From Limosilactobacillus viscerum (GTDB taxonomy: Bacteria; Bacillota; Bacilli; Lactobacillales; Lactobacillaceae), in assembly GCF_947387525.1 (NCBI RefSeq), contig NZ_CANDNW010000006.1:33829-97828 (forward strand): a stretch of 64,000 nt of DNA, read 5' to 3'. The number at the start of each line of letters is the position of its first letter. Position 1 is the first letter of the stretch. The notes below the pieces were generated by a model. That model was given only the letters and a program-made list of their open reading frames with translations. It had not been told where the DNA came from and searched no databases. Below, piece by piece: positions 44,220-52,023 of this stretch. The position numbers and the translations under genes are program-made.

Positions 44220-45191
44220 CTAATTTTCTTCCTGCCGATAAATATTATCAAGACCAATGTTGACCATGTTTTCAACGGCTGTGGTGGTGTAGAAAGCGAC
44301 GTGGGGAGTGACGATTACGTTCGGCATTGCCGCTAAAGTTTTGTAGTCAGCGGGAACCTGGTCGAGTGGCAAATCTTTACGGAAGAACTTGGCTTCATCG
44401 GCCAGGGTATCCAAACCAGCGCCAGCAATTTCATGCTTTTGTAGTGCATCGATTAAAGCAGCAGTGTCGACAAGGCCACCACGGGACATGTTGATTAAGA
44501 TTGCGTCCTTTTTCATTGCCCTTAATTGTTCTGCCCCAATCATATTTTTAGTTTGTGGTGTCAATGGAGTATGGAGTGAAATGATATCTGACTTTTCGAT
44601 GACCGTCTGTAAGTCCGTGTATTCGACGACAGACTCATATTCCATTTTATGACTCCGGTTGTAGGCAATTACGTTTGCCCCAAGTGCACGGTAAAGACGG
44701 GCGGTTTCGCCACCGATGTGCCCTAGGCCGACTAAACCAACTGTTAGGTTGTAGATTTCGTTGCTGACAAGGTTAGGGTTAAGGCTAAATTTACCTTCCG
44801 CCATCGTTTCCTTGTATTCACCAAGCTTCCGCAGGAGGGCAAGAGCCTGGGTCAGGCCCATTTCAGCAATGGCTCGTGGTGAATAGGCTGGTACATTGGT
44901 GACCTTGATATTATATTTTTTGCAACTTGCAAGGTCGATAAAATCAATTCCAGCGGTCCGGACACCGATGTATTTGAGACCCATTTCAGCAAAACGTTGG
45001 TAGAAGCTTTCATCACCTAATTTAGGTGCTTGCTGAAGGCAGACACCAATGCAGCCAGCAGCCTCGTTAAGGTTATTGATGGAAAGTGGCTTGTCGATCA
45101 GCTTAACTTCAACATTATTCTTTTTCATCCATTGTTCAAAGTATGGCTTCTCGGACGCGGCCACACTGTAAGCGGCAATTTTCATTCTCAT
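44220..45191 (-). CDS. D-2-hydroxyacid dehydrogenase (D-lactate dehydrogenase type)
   Basis: A 323-residue NAD-dependent D-2-hydroxyacid dehydrogenase. Seen are the Rossmann motif VGLVGLGHIGGETARLY, the catalytic arginine in NMSRGGLVD, the glutamate in GLDTLADE and the histidine in VTPHVAFYT. The N-terminal region (CIGVCLQQ, GLKYIGVRTAGIDFID) matches lactobacillar D-LDH/D-hydroxyisocaproate dehydrogenases. It could reduce pyruvate to D-lactate or branched 2-oxoacids. Two ATGs (45191 and 45185) are possible after AAGGAGAG. A TATAAT lies upstream on the minus strand. Confidence 0.88.
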   Translation of the reverse strand: MRMKIAAYSVAASEKPYFEQWMKKNNVEVKLIDKPLSINNLNEAAGCIGVCLQQAPKLGDESFYQRFAEMGLKYIGVRTAGIDFIDLASCKKYNIKVTNVPAYSPRAIAEMGLTQALALLRKLGEYKETMAEGKFSLNPNLVSNEIYNLTVGLVGLGHIGGETARLYRALGANVIAYNRSHKMEYESVVEYTDLQTVIEKSDIISLHTPLTPQTKNMIGAEQLRAMKKDAILINMSRGGLVDTAALIDALQKHEIAGAGLDTLADEAKFFRKDLPLDQVPADYKTLAAMPNVIVTPHVAFYTTTAVENMVNIGLDNIYRQEEN

Positions 45192-45316
45192 TCTCTCCTT
45201 TTTAAACTTTTGATAATTATACCCTATTTTTTTAAATATTTAAAAAGTACCGTTGATTACAGTCAAAAGAAAGGAGGGTCCATAACGTCAAGAACGAATG
45301 GCGCAGTACATAAATA

Positions 45317-45362
45317 GGAGGTCCAGAACCCGGCAAAACCGAACTCTGGACCTCCTATTTGT
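45317..45362. terminator. terminator after the nucleoside hydrolase gene
   Basis: AGGAGGTCCAGA pairs with TCTGGACCTCCT around ACCCGGCAAAACCGAAC, with T/A-rich flanks. Confidence 0.85.
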
Positions 45363-45421
45363 ATTCGTGTGGGGGACTATGAAGTCATAATCCCGTACTA
45401 TTTTAATTTATTAAGTTGTTA

Positions 45422-46387
45422 TTAGTTTTCCTTGAACAAGTTAGTCAAGTGGTCCATGAAGACCTTCAGGTAACGTTCCTTATCAACGTTAACAGCAACC
45501 TTAACGTTAGGGTTAGGGTCGTTCAACTTGGCGTTGTCACCAACAGTCCGGCCGTAGTATGGGCTGTCTGGGTCGTATTCACAACGCATGAAGAGGCTGA
45601 TAGTGGATACGAATGATGGGTCGATACCAACACCAACTGCCAGTGGGTCGTGAAGAGCACAACCACGCTTGTCAATGTCGAGGTTGTAGTAGGCATCAAT
45701 GTAGAAGTCAGTGATGTCAGCATATGCCTTACCAGCCTTGGTGCCAAGGTCACGCCATTGTTGGGTTTCCTTCTTGGTCAAGAGGGTCCGCAGGGTAACG
45801 TCCAGGCCAACCATCGTCAGCGGCATTCCAGACTTGAAGACTTCATCAGCAGCCTTTGCATCTTGGTTGATGTTTGCTTCGGCAGCAGGGGTAACGTTAC
45901 CATCAACTGTTAATGCACCACCCATGAAGGTAACATTACCAATTAACTTAGCAATTTCTGGGTCCTTCTTTAAGGCAGCAGCCAGGTTTGTCATTGGGCC
46001 AGTAGGGATAATGATTAAGTCCTTACCGTACTTGTGAGCTGCGTCAATGTAGAAGTCAACACCAGATTCTTCTTCGATGGAACGCTTTGGTGCAGGTAAT
46101 TCAACTTCACCAATCCCGTTGTTACCGTGGATATCCTTGGAAACTTGCATTACGTCGAAGTGGTCTGAAGTGCTGGAGTGTGGCAAGCCCTTGAAGACAG
46201 GAATATCAGTGTGACCTAATAATTCCAAAAGCTTCAAGCTGTTTTCTGCACAGACATCGAGCAGGTTGTTACCATATGAGCTAACAATCCCAATTAAATC
46301 AACTTCAGGATCTGCCAGTGCATAGGCAATTGCTAAGGAGTCGTCAACACCAGTATCCAAATCAAGGATCATTTTTCTTTTTGCCAT
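45422..46387 (-). CDS. inosine-uridine-preferring nucleoside hydrolase
   Basis: A 321-residue nucleoside hydrolase that splits ribonucleosides into base and ribose. The calcium-binding motif DLDTGVDDSLAIAYAL is at the N-terminus, with IIPTGPMTNLAAAL, FMGGALTVDGNVTPAAEANI and ALHDPLAV (calcium aspartate) following in order. ATG 46387 lies after GGAGGG. The upstream region has a TGGTA-7-TACCA operator-like repeat with a GCGC core. Codon usage is rather biased, suggesting good expression. The released ribose can enter the phosphoketolase route. Confidence 0.93.
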   Translation of the reverse strand: MAKRKMILDLDTGVDDSLAIAYALADPEVDLIGIVSSYGNNLLDVCAENSLKLLELLGHTDIPVFKGLPHSSTSDHFDVMQVSKDIHGNNGIGEVELPAPKRSIEEESGVDFYIDAAHKYGKDLIIIPTGPMTNLAAALKKDPEIAKLIGNVTFMGGALTVDGNVTPAAEANINQDAKAADEVFKSGMPLTMVGLDVTLRTLLTKKETQQWRDLGTKAGKAYADITDFYIDAYYNLDIDKRGCALHDPLAVGVGIDPSFVSTISLFMRCEYDPDSPYYGRTVGDNAKLNDPNPNVKVAVNVDKERYLKVFMDHLTNLFKEN

Positions 46388-46468
46388 AAATTGTCCCTCC
46401 AAAAGTTTAACTAAAAATTTTATCTACAAATACATCTTAAAGTACTTCAACCCTAAACACAATGTTCA

Positions 46469-46485
46469 TGGTAGCGCTTTTACCA
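46469..46485. promoter_or_regulatory. operator or cre-like inverted repeat
   Basis: TGGTAGCGCTTTTACCA: five-base arms TGGTA/TACCA around a core with GCGC. It lies 80-100 bases upstream of the nucleoside hydrolase, just after a possible TTGACG promoter on the minus strand. It fits a LacI-family site, either CcpA (with mismatches) or a specific ribonucleoside repressor. Confidence 0.5.
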
Positions 46486-46638
46486 AAAGCTTAACATTGA
46501 TATATCAGCACGTCAAACCTTTTACCAATAAACTATTACTTTAGCGGTTTAATTAATAAAGGGTTGATTTTCTAGTTAGGTGGTGGCAAAATGGCACGGT
46601 ACGTTGCACTTATTCTTTTATTTGAATAGATTATATTC

Positions 46639-46780
46639 ATTTTTTAAGCGTAACCTATTTAGGGATTTGTCTTATTAGGGAGACATAAATCTGTGCCATT
46701 ATAAAACATGCACTGTGCGGCACAGCACAAGAATTAGCGACTTGAAGCCTGGTTGATCGGGCTTAAGGCCGCTTTTATTT
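46639..46780 (+). ncRNA. possible small RNA in a 490-base gap
   Basis: TTGCAC (46604-46609), a 17-base spacer and TAGATT (46627-46632) could start a transcript near 46639. It would contain the compact hairpin CTGTGC-G-GCACAG (46713-46725) and end at a terminator-like stem CTTgAAGCC / GGCTTAAG (46741-46767) followed by CTTTTATTTT. No reading frame is evident. ATGGCAC (46591) and GTGCCAT (46693) also form an inverted pair. The evidence is only structural. Confidence 0.3.
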
Positions 46781-46878
46781 TAATCATGGCGTAGAAACTC
46801 CCCAGTAGGTCAAACTAGTGCTGCTAACAATTAGTAATGATATAATTAAGACAGCGAAAAGTGAAAGGAACTTTAATA

Positions 46879-47874
46879 ATGGCAGAAGAAATGTATGATG
46901 TAACAATAATCGGTGGTGGACCTGCAGGAATGTTTGCTGCTTTTTACTGCGGCTTACATGAACTGAAAGCTCAACTAATTGAGAGCCTGCCACAATTAGG
47001 TGGCCAGGTGGCAGCACTGTACCCAGAAAAGAAAATTTGGGATGTTGCTGGCATGCCGGGGGTATCCGGTCAAGAATTAGTTGACTGCTTAAAGCAGCAA
47101 ATGAAAGTGGCACCGATTGACCAGTTCCTTAACGAAACGGTTGAGGACGTAATTAAAGAAGACGACGGTACCTTTACCATCAAGTCAGCGCAGCGGGTAT
47201 CTCATTCTAAGTCAATCATCATTGCGCTTGGTAATGGTGCATTTACGCCACGGAAGCTGAGTCTTGATGGGGCGGATGTAGCAGAAGGGCACCAGCTTCA
47301 CTACTTCGTAAACCACACAGCAGATTATGCTGGCAAGCGGGTAGTTGTCCTTGGCGGTGGTGACTCTGCCATCGACGTTGCCCTAATGCTCGAACCAGTT
47401 GCTAAAGAAGTAAGTCTGGTTCACCGGCGGAATGAATTCCGGGGCCTTGAACACACCGTAACAAAACTGAAGGAGTCCAAGGTTAATGTATTGACTCCCT
47501 ACCTGCCAAAGGGGATCAAGGTTGAAGATGACCAGAGTGTCACGATGGAATTGAAGAAGCGGCGCAGCGATGAAGTTAAGTCGTTAAATGTGGACCAGGT
47601 AATCGTTAACTTTGGCTTTACGTCAGATAACGCGGCCCTTAATAAGTGGTCATTAGACCTGGATAATGAACGGAACTTAATTAAGGTCGACTCGACGATG
47701 CAAACTAGTGTTGACGGTGTTTATGCAATTGGGGATGGGGTAACTTATCCCGGGAAAGTAGCTTTGATTGCATCAGCTTTTGGTGAAGCACCGGCTGCGG
47801 TTACTGCATTAGCTAAGAAACTATACCCAGACAAAAAGATGGCCGTTCACAGCTCATCGATGAATATTGGATAA
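46879..47874 (+). CDS. ferredoxin--NADP reductase, thioredoxin-reductase-like
   Basis: A 331-residue flavoprotein of the type found in Firmicutes (YumC-like). It has the FAD motif IIGGGPAGMFAAFYCG, the NADPH motif VVLGGGDSAIDVALML and the C-terminal YAIGDGVTYPGKVALIASAFGEAP. The CxxC redox pair of thioredoxin reductase is absent, which supports ferredoxin/flavodoxin-NADP reductase. It may serve NrdI, encoded at 6.9 kb. ATG 46879 follows AAAGGAAC; the frame opens six codons earlier. Confidence 0.93.
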   Translation: MAEEMYDVTIIGGGPAGMFAAFYCGLHELKAQLIESLPQLGGQVAALYPEKKIWDVAGMPGVSGQELVDCLKQQMKVAPIDQFLNETVEDVIKEDDGTFTIKSAQRVSHSKSIIIALGNGAFTPRKLSLDGADVAEGHQLHYFVNHTADYAGKRVVVLGGGDSAIDVALMLEPVAKEVSLVHRRNEFRGLEHTVTKLKESKVNVLTPYLPKGIKVEDDQSVTMELKKRRSDEVKSLNVDQVIVNFGFTSDNAALNKWSLDLDNERNLIKVDSTMQTSVDGVYAIGDGVTYPGKVALIASAFGEAPAAVTALAKKLYPDKKMAVHSSSMNIG

Positions 47875-47875
47875 T

Positions 47876-47924
47876 AAAAAGCGGAAGCAGACTTCTTAAT
47901 AGGAAGTCCGGTTCCGCTTTATTA
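47876..47924. terminator. terminator after the ferredoxin-NADP reductase gene
   Basis: AAAGCGGAA and ACTTC pair with GGAAGT and TTCCGCTTT across a small internal loop. The convergent 80-residue frame ends inside it. Confidence 0.85.
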
Positions 47925-48138
47925 GTTTATCAATAATATCAAGAATTAACTTAAAAAGGAGGCACAGGTTCATCAAGAACCACATTTTAAAACAAACGCC
48001 CCAGCCCACTGGACGTAAGGAAAAATGCAACAGGTCATAAAGGGCAACTAGTACAAAATAAAAGAGGTTTGCCCGTAAAATATCTTTTGACCACTTATGA
48101 GTAACGATGTATCCCCAAATTGCTTTAATTTTACGCAT
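47896..48138 (-). CDS. small membrane protein, unknown function
   Basis: An 80-residue protein with a basic N-terminus and two hydrophobic stretches (NLFYFVLVALYDLLHFSL and MWFLMNLCLLFKLILDIIDKL). The ribosome binding site GGGGAG is well spaced before ATG 48138. No family recognised. It follows a 26-residue membrane peptide gene by 13 bases, probably as an operon, next to L,D-transpeptidase genes. Confidence 0.6.
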   Translation of the reverse strand: MRKIKAIWGYIVTHKWSKDILRANLFYFVLVALYDLLHFSLRPVGWGVCFKMWFLMNLCLLFKLILDIIDKLIKRNRTSY

Positions 48139-48151
48139 AATAAACTCCCCA

Positions 48152-48232
48152 TTATCCTAAGTTGACGTATATTACGGCAACAATGAAGAATAGGAGAGCC
48201 GTCAAATATGAAACCTTAAGATTATCGCGCAT
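48152..48232 (-). CDS. 26-residue membrane peptide
   Basis: A short frame, MRDNLKVSYLTALLFFIVAV then IYVNLG, consisting of a basic N-terminus and one membrane segment. GGGGAT lies upstream at seven bases. The stop is 13 bases before the start of the 80-residue membrane protein, so the two appear to form an operon. Below the usual annotation size limit. Confidence 0.5.
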   Translation of the reverse strand: MRDNLKVSYLTALLFFIVAVIYVNLG

Positions 48233-48348
48233 TTTTAATCCCCATCTTCAAATTATTTATTAATTGAATGAGCAATTGTAATATTACTCCGCTATTAATA
48301 TAATAAAGTTGTTTTATTTAATTGTAAACGAAAGTGTAGAACTTACTA

Positions 48349-49008
48349 ATGACTTTGAAGCTAAAACATTTAATATATATTCTTTTTTGCGCACTAGTGG
48401 TGGGGGCGGTAATGGTTCACCGTGTCCACGTTGTTCATCGGGAGCAGGCAATCCGGGCTGCCCGGGAGGCACGAATGGAGACGAGAAGGGCCCGAAAACG
48501 GGTTGCTAAAACCGAAAGTAGCCACATGCGGAAGCCAATTGACTGGCAAAAGTCATCACAGACCACTCCGTACCCCAACCTGAAGGCCGCCAAGAATCTA
48601 TGGATTAAGGTGAGCCTTCGTGGCAACCGGACCTACATATACGATGGGAAAAAGCGGATCTATACCATGTACAGTACTGGTGGAATCTATAAGATTGATA
48701 GTAAAACTGGCAAGGAGAAGAGTCTCACCCCAACCGGTACGTTCTACATTCAAAAACAACGTGGCGATAAGTTCTACAATGCTAAGCTTGGCGAAGGAGC
48801 AAACTATTATGTGTCATGGTTGAACCACGGTACTTACCTTTTTCACAGCGTTCCTACCGAAAAGGGTGGTAAGTATAACCAAAAAGAAGCCGCGAAGCTG
48901 GGCAAAACCCAGGGCTCACACGGCTGTATTCGTTTATCCGTACCTGATGCTAAGTGGCTATCAACAACGGTTCCAGTCGGCACCAAGGTGGTCATTAGCG
49001 ATGATTAA
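48349..49008 (+). CDS. L,D-transpeptidase (YkuD family)
   Basis: A 219-residue protein with an N-terminal membrane anchor (HLIYILFCALVVGAVMV), a basic linker and a YkuD domain from about residue 85. The catalytic motif is complete: NHGTYLFHS supplies the first histidine, and GSHGCIRLSVPDAKWL contains the SHGCxR signature with the nucleophilic cysteine. It would make 3-3 cross-links in peptidoglycan or attach proteins to it. The ribosome binding site is weak. A diverged, apparently inactive paralogue lies 200 bases downstream on the other strand. Confidence 0.9.
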   Translation: MTLKLKHLIYILFCALVVGAVMVHRVHVVHREQAIRAAREARMETRRARKRVAKTESSHMRKPIDWQKSSQTTPYPNLKAAKNLWIKVSLRGNRTYIYDGKKRIYTMYSTGGIYKIDSKTGKEKSLTPTGTFYIQKQRGDKFYNAKLGEGANYYVSWLNHGTYLFHSVPTEKGGKYNQKEAAKLGKTQGSHGCIRLSVPDAKWLSTTVPVGTKVVISDD

Positions 49009-49204
49009 TACTGAAATGGGTAAACTTTAACCCAAGAATAATGAGGTTGGTAATTATTAAAATGATGATAGCACTACCGAGTCTAATCCGGACAAGGGGG
49101 ATAAGGTAGGTTAACAAGTTGTAGATGAAGGTTACGAGGATCAATTCAACGTTACAGATGGCCAGTTCCTTCAGAAATTTGGGCGGAAAGTAATCAAAAA
49201 ACAC
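48995..49204 (-). CDS. small membrane protein between the transpeptidase genes
   Basis: A 69-residue protein with two hydrophobic segments (ELILVTFIYNLLTYLIPLV, LGSAIIILIITNLIILGLKF). GTG 49204 stands seven bases after a perfect AGGAGG, so it is probably translated. It starts 11 bases after the inactive transpeptidase gene's stop and probably shares its transcript. Its end overlaps the convergent active transpeptidase gene by 14 bases. Function unknown. Confidence 0.6.
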   Translation of the reverse strand: MFFDYFPPKFLKELAICNVELILVTFIYNLLTYLIPLVRIRLGSAIIILIITNLIILGLKFTHFSINHR

Positions 49205-49215
49205 GTTGGCACCTC

Positions 49216-49782
49216 CTAGCGAATTATAACTGGTGTGTTCTTAGGTAATCCTTGGATCCACCGGGCATCCGGAATCGAAAGTTGGATGCTATCGGGAACT
49301 GCGGTAGCTTTAGCAAGCCATTGCCGTTTGACGGGCTGGTTATTCGCGGTAACGACGGCCTCAAAATAATAGTGGTGGCCAAATTCGGTCCAGTTGACGC
49401 CGGAGATAAATTGCTTTCCCTGTTTTTGGTACAGTTCCTGTCCCGACTTTCCCTGGCTAACTAACTTACCGGGCCGAACATTGATCTTTGCATGCATTAT
49501 GTAGATTACCCTGTGCCCATTAAGAATATAAACCCGGTTAAGGGTAGGCTCTGCGATGACGCGGAGCTTTTTCTTTTTGGCTAAGTCAGGGTAATGCTTG
49601 CGCTCAGAAGGATGGTTAAGTTTAGCTTTGCGGAGGAGATTGGTGTTGCGGACCTGGCTGCTCCGGCTGGCTTCGGGAATGTATTTGCCAGCATCAAAAT
49701 AAGTATGAATGTTAATGGTGATTACCGAAATTAGGAAAATAACGGCGGTAATTAGGCTGATTCGTTTTAACTCGCTATTCAT
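49216..49782 (-). CDS. inactive L,D-transpeptidase paralogue (YkuD-like without catalytic residues)
   Basis: A 188-residue protein with an N-terminal membrane segment (ISLITAVIFLISVITINI) and a YkuD-like domain. The C-terminal SIQLSIPDARWIQGLPKNTPVII aligns directly with CIRLSVPDAKWLSTTVPVGTKVVI of the neighbouring enzyme. At the active site the cysteine has become serine, the histidine-glycine before it is proline-aspartate, the arginine is glutamine, and the upstream FHS is FEA. It therefore cannot act as an L,D-transpeptidase. I placed the start at ATG 49782 after AAAGGAATG; the longer frame upstream is only the shadow of the carboxypeptidase gene. It may be a regulator or structural partner. 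Confidence 0.7.
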   Translation of the reverse strand: MNSELKRISLITAVIFLISVITINIHTYFDAGKYIPEASRSSQVRNTNLLRKAKLNHPSERKHYPDLAKKKKLRVIAEPTLNRVYILNGHRVIYIMHAKINVRPGKLVSQGKSGQELYQKQGKQFISGVNWTEFGHHYYFEAVVTANNQPVKRQWLAKATAVPDSIQLSIPDARWIQGLPKNTPVIIR

Positions 49783-49849
49783 GGTTACATTCCTTTGTAG
49801 TAAAATACATGTGGCTATCTTAGCACAAAGTAATAATAGGAGACTAAGT

Positions 49850-51085
49850 ATGACGGGGAGAAAATTTCTGCAAAAACTATTTCTGTTTATAATGATGATA
49901 CCATTGGTCCTTGGAATGGCAACCAGTGGCGCCAGTGCCAGCAATCGGATTAATGCTTCGGCAGCGATGATGATTGATGCGACAACCGGCCAAGTATTAT
50001 ACGAGCAAAACGCTAATAAGAAGTTACCAATTGCTTCGATTAGTAAGCTGTTGACGGTGGCGGTAATCCATGATGAGCTCCAGCAAAAGGACATTACCCC
50101 AAACACGAAGGTAAAGGTTTCATCAGATATTGCGGCGATTGCCAATGACCCTAATTATTCGGCAATTGGGATCCAAGAGGGCGAATCATACACGGTCACG
50201 GAATTGCTGAATGCGGCAATGGTAAAGTCGGCTGATGGGGCAACCCTGGCCTTGGCTAGTGCCGATGGCAGCAGCATGGAAGAATTTAACCTGAAGATGG
50301 CCCAGAAGGCAAAGGAGATTGGGTTGAAAAATTACACCATTGTCAATCCAGTCGGCCTGACTAACGGCGACTTGAAGGGGCTAAAGTTAGACAACTACTC
50401 TAATAAGGCGGAAAATTCAATGACGGCCCGTGATGTGGCGATCCTGTCACGCTACCTTGTTCGAACTTATCCCCAGCTCTTACAAGTAACTGCCCAAAAG
50501 AATGCCACTTTCTTTATTTCCAAGAATAAGTCGGTTAAAGCAGATAACCTTAACAAGATGCTGCCAGGTGACCAGTATGCCGTGAAGGGGGTCACAATTG
50601 ACGGTTTGAAGACGGGGACTTCAGACGCCGCGGGTACATCCTTTGTCAGCACCGGGACCTACCGTGGCCACCGGGTAATTACTGTTGTCCTGCATGCCAA
50701 TGGTAGCGACAAGGATTCGCGCTTTACAGCTACCCAGCAGCTTTACAGTAAGCTAAAGCAGATGGACACTTCTCAGATTACGTTGCCAAAGCGCCTGCAC
50801 ACGCAGAAGGTTGAAAATGGGAACCAGCGGACGGTCACCGTTAAACCGCAAAAGGTTAGCGTATGGGGCAAAAAGGCCACCGACCACTACACGTTGGCGG
50901 TAAAGCTTAATAAGCACAGTAAGAACGATAAGATTCTTGCCCCAGTACGGAATAATGAACGAATTGGCGAGCTGGAAGTTTCAAGCCCAGATGTAAAAAC
51001 CGTTGATAATGAACCACTGACTTACGACCTTTACACTAGTGAACAAGTTCCGGTTGGTAATTTCTGGCAACGACTTTTGCACTAA
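49850..51085 (+). CDS. dacA: D-alanyl-D-alanine carboxypeptidase (PBP5-like)
   Basis: A 411-residue penicillin-binding protein that trims pentapeptide stems. The N-terminal signal peptide ends near ATSGASAS. The catalytic motifs are SISK (SxxK), KSADGAT at the SxN position (aspartate instead of asparagine) and LKTGTSD (KTG). A C-terminal beta domain follows residue 300. ATG 49850 lies after AGGAG; the frame is open 47 codons upstream but without homology-like sequence. Neighbouring envelope genes fit its role. Confidence 0.92.
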   Translation: MTGRKFLQKLFLFIMMIPLVLGMATSGASASNRINASAAMMIDATTGQVLYEQNANKKLPIASISKLLTVAVIHDELQQKDITPNTKVKVSSDIAAIANDPNYSAIGIQEGESYTVTELLNAAMVKSADGATLALASADGSSMEEFNLKMAQKAKEIGLKNYTIVNPVGLTNGDLKGLKLDNYSNKAENSMTARDVAILSRYLVRTYPQLLQVTAQKNATFFISKNKSVKADNLNKMLPGDQYAVKGVTIDGLKTGTSDAAGTSFVSTGTYRGHRVITVVLHANGSDKDSRFTATQQLYSKLKQMDTSQITLPKRLHTQKVENGNQRTVTVKPQKVSVWGKKATDHYTLAVKLNKHSKNDKILAPVRNNERIGELEVSSPDVKTVDNEPLTYDLYTSEQVPVGNFWQRLLH

Positions 51086-51101
51086 TTAAGCAGGTGATGA
51101 G

Positions 51102-51953
51102 ATGAAAAAGCGGGGATGGTTAATAGCCGCAGTAGTAGTGGTAATTGCAGGAATAGTTGGTGGTGCAATGTGGCATCAGCAAAAGAGTAGTCGCTATGTC
51201 CAGTCTACGACACCGACCCTCTTCTTCCATGGTGGTGGGAGCAGCTACCACGCCGAAGAACACATGGCGAATGCGGCTAAACGGGCAGGCGTGACGAACA
51301 CGATTATTCGTGCTGACGTAACTAACGCCGGTAAGGTGACGTTACACGGAACAATGCACAAAGGAGCAATCAATCCTATTGTGGAAGTTAACTACGATAA
51401 TAATCGTCAGCTTGATTTTGCTAAGCACGGTGTTTACGCTACCAACGTGGTGAAACTCCTCCAAAAGAAATACGGGATCACCAAGCTCAACATGGTCGGT
51501 CATTCCCTGGGAAATATTTCGATTATTTACTACATGATCCAAAATGGGCAGAACAAGAAAATGCCCCAACTGCAAAAGCAAGTAGATATTGCTGGGCACT
51601 TTGCAGGATTGAATTTCGACCGGGTACCGGCGGCAATTCGGCAGCCAGCAGGACTAAAATTGAACAGTGCGGGCAAGCCAAACAAGGAAAATGCGACCTA
51701 CCGTGAGATGACCAAGGCCCGGCAAACCTATCCGAAGGGTCAGGTTGCCGTCCTGAACATCATTGGTGATATTGGCGGTCACACCGATGGTACAGTTCCT
51801 AATGTCTCATCACTGTCGCTTAAGTACCTGGTTGCTAGCAGGGCTAAGTCATACCAGGTCAAAACAATTACGGGTGCTAAAGCTCGTCATTCTAAGCTCC
51901 ACAACAACCCGCAAGTTGACCGGCTTCTCATCAATTTCTTATGGAGAAATTAG
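51102..51953 (+). CDS. DUF915 alpha/beta hydrolase
   Basis: A 283-residue secreted or membrane-anchored hydrolase. It has an N-terminal hydrophobic segment (GWLIAAVVVVIAGIVGGAMW), LFFHGGGSSYHAEEHM as the oxyanion region, the nucleophile elbow MVGHSLGNISI, an aspartate in IIGDIGGHTDGTVP and a histidine in AKARHSKLHNNP. DUF915 is common in lactobacilli; the substrate is unknown. It starts 16 bases after dacA and probably shares its transcript. Confidence 0.9.
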   Translation: MKKRGWLIAAVVVVIAGIVGGAMWHQQKSSRYVQSTTPTLFFHGGGSSYHAEEHMANAAKRAGVTNTIIRADVTNAGKVTLHGTMHKGAINPIVEVNYDNNRQLDFAKHGVYATNVVKLLQKKYGITKLNMVGHSLGNISIIYYMIQNGQNKKMPQLQKQVDIAGHFAGLNFDRVPAAIRQPAGLKLNSAGKPNKENATYREMTKARQTYPKGQVAVLNIIGDIGGHTDGTVPNVSSLSLKYLVASRAKSYQVKTITGAKARHSKLHNNPQVDRLLINFLWRN

Positions 51954-52023
51954 GGACCTTTACTTTAGAAAATGATAGAATGGGTTGGCAAGTATTATTC
52001 TGAATAAAGAAGGGATGATATCA

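Noticed and set aside
46879-47874. Thioredoxin reductase
   Set aside because: The CxxC redox pair between the FAD and NADPH regions is missing, so ferredoxin/flavodoxin-NADP reductase fits better.
49783-50145. N-terminal extension of the inactive transpeptidase frame up to 50145
   Set aside because: It is antisense to the start of dacA; the ribosome binding site and membrane anchor support the start at 49782.
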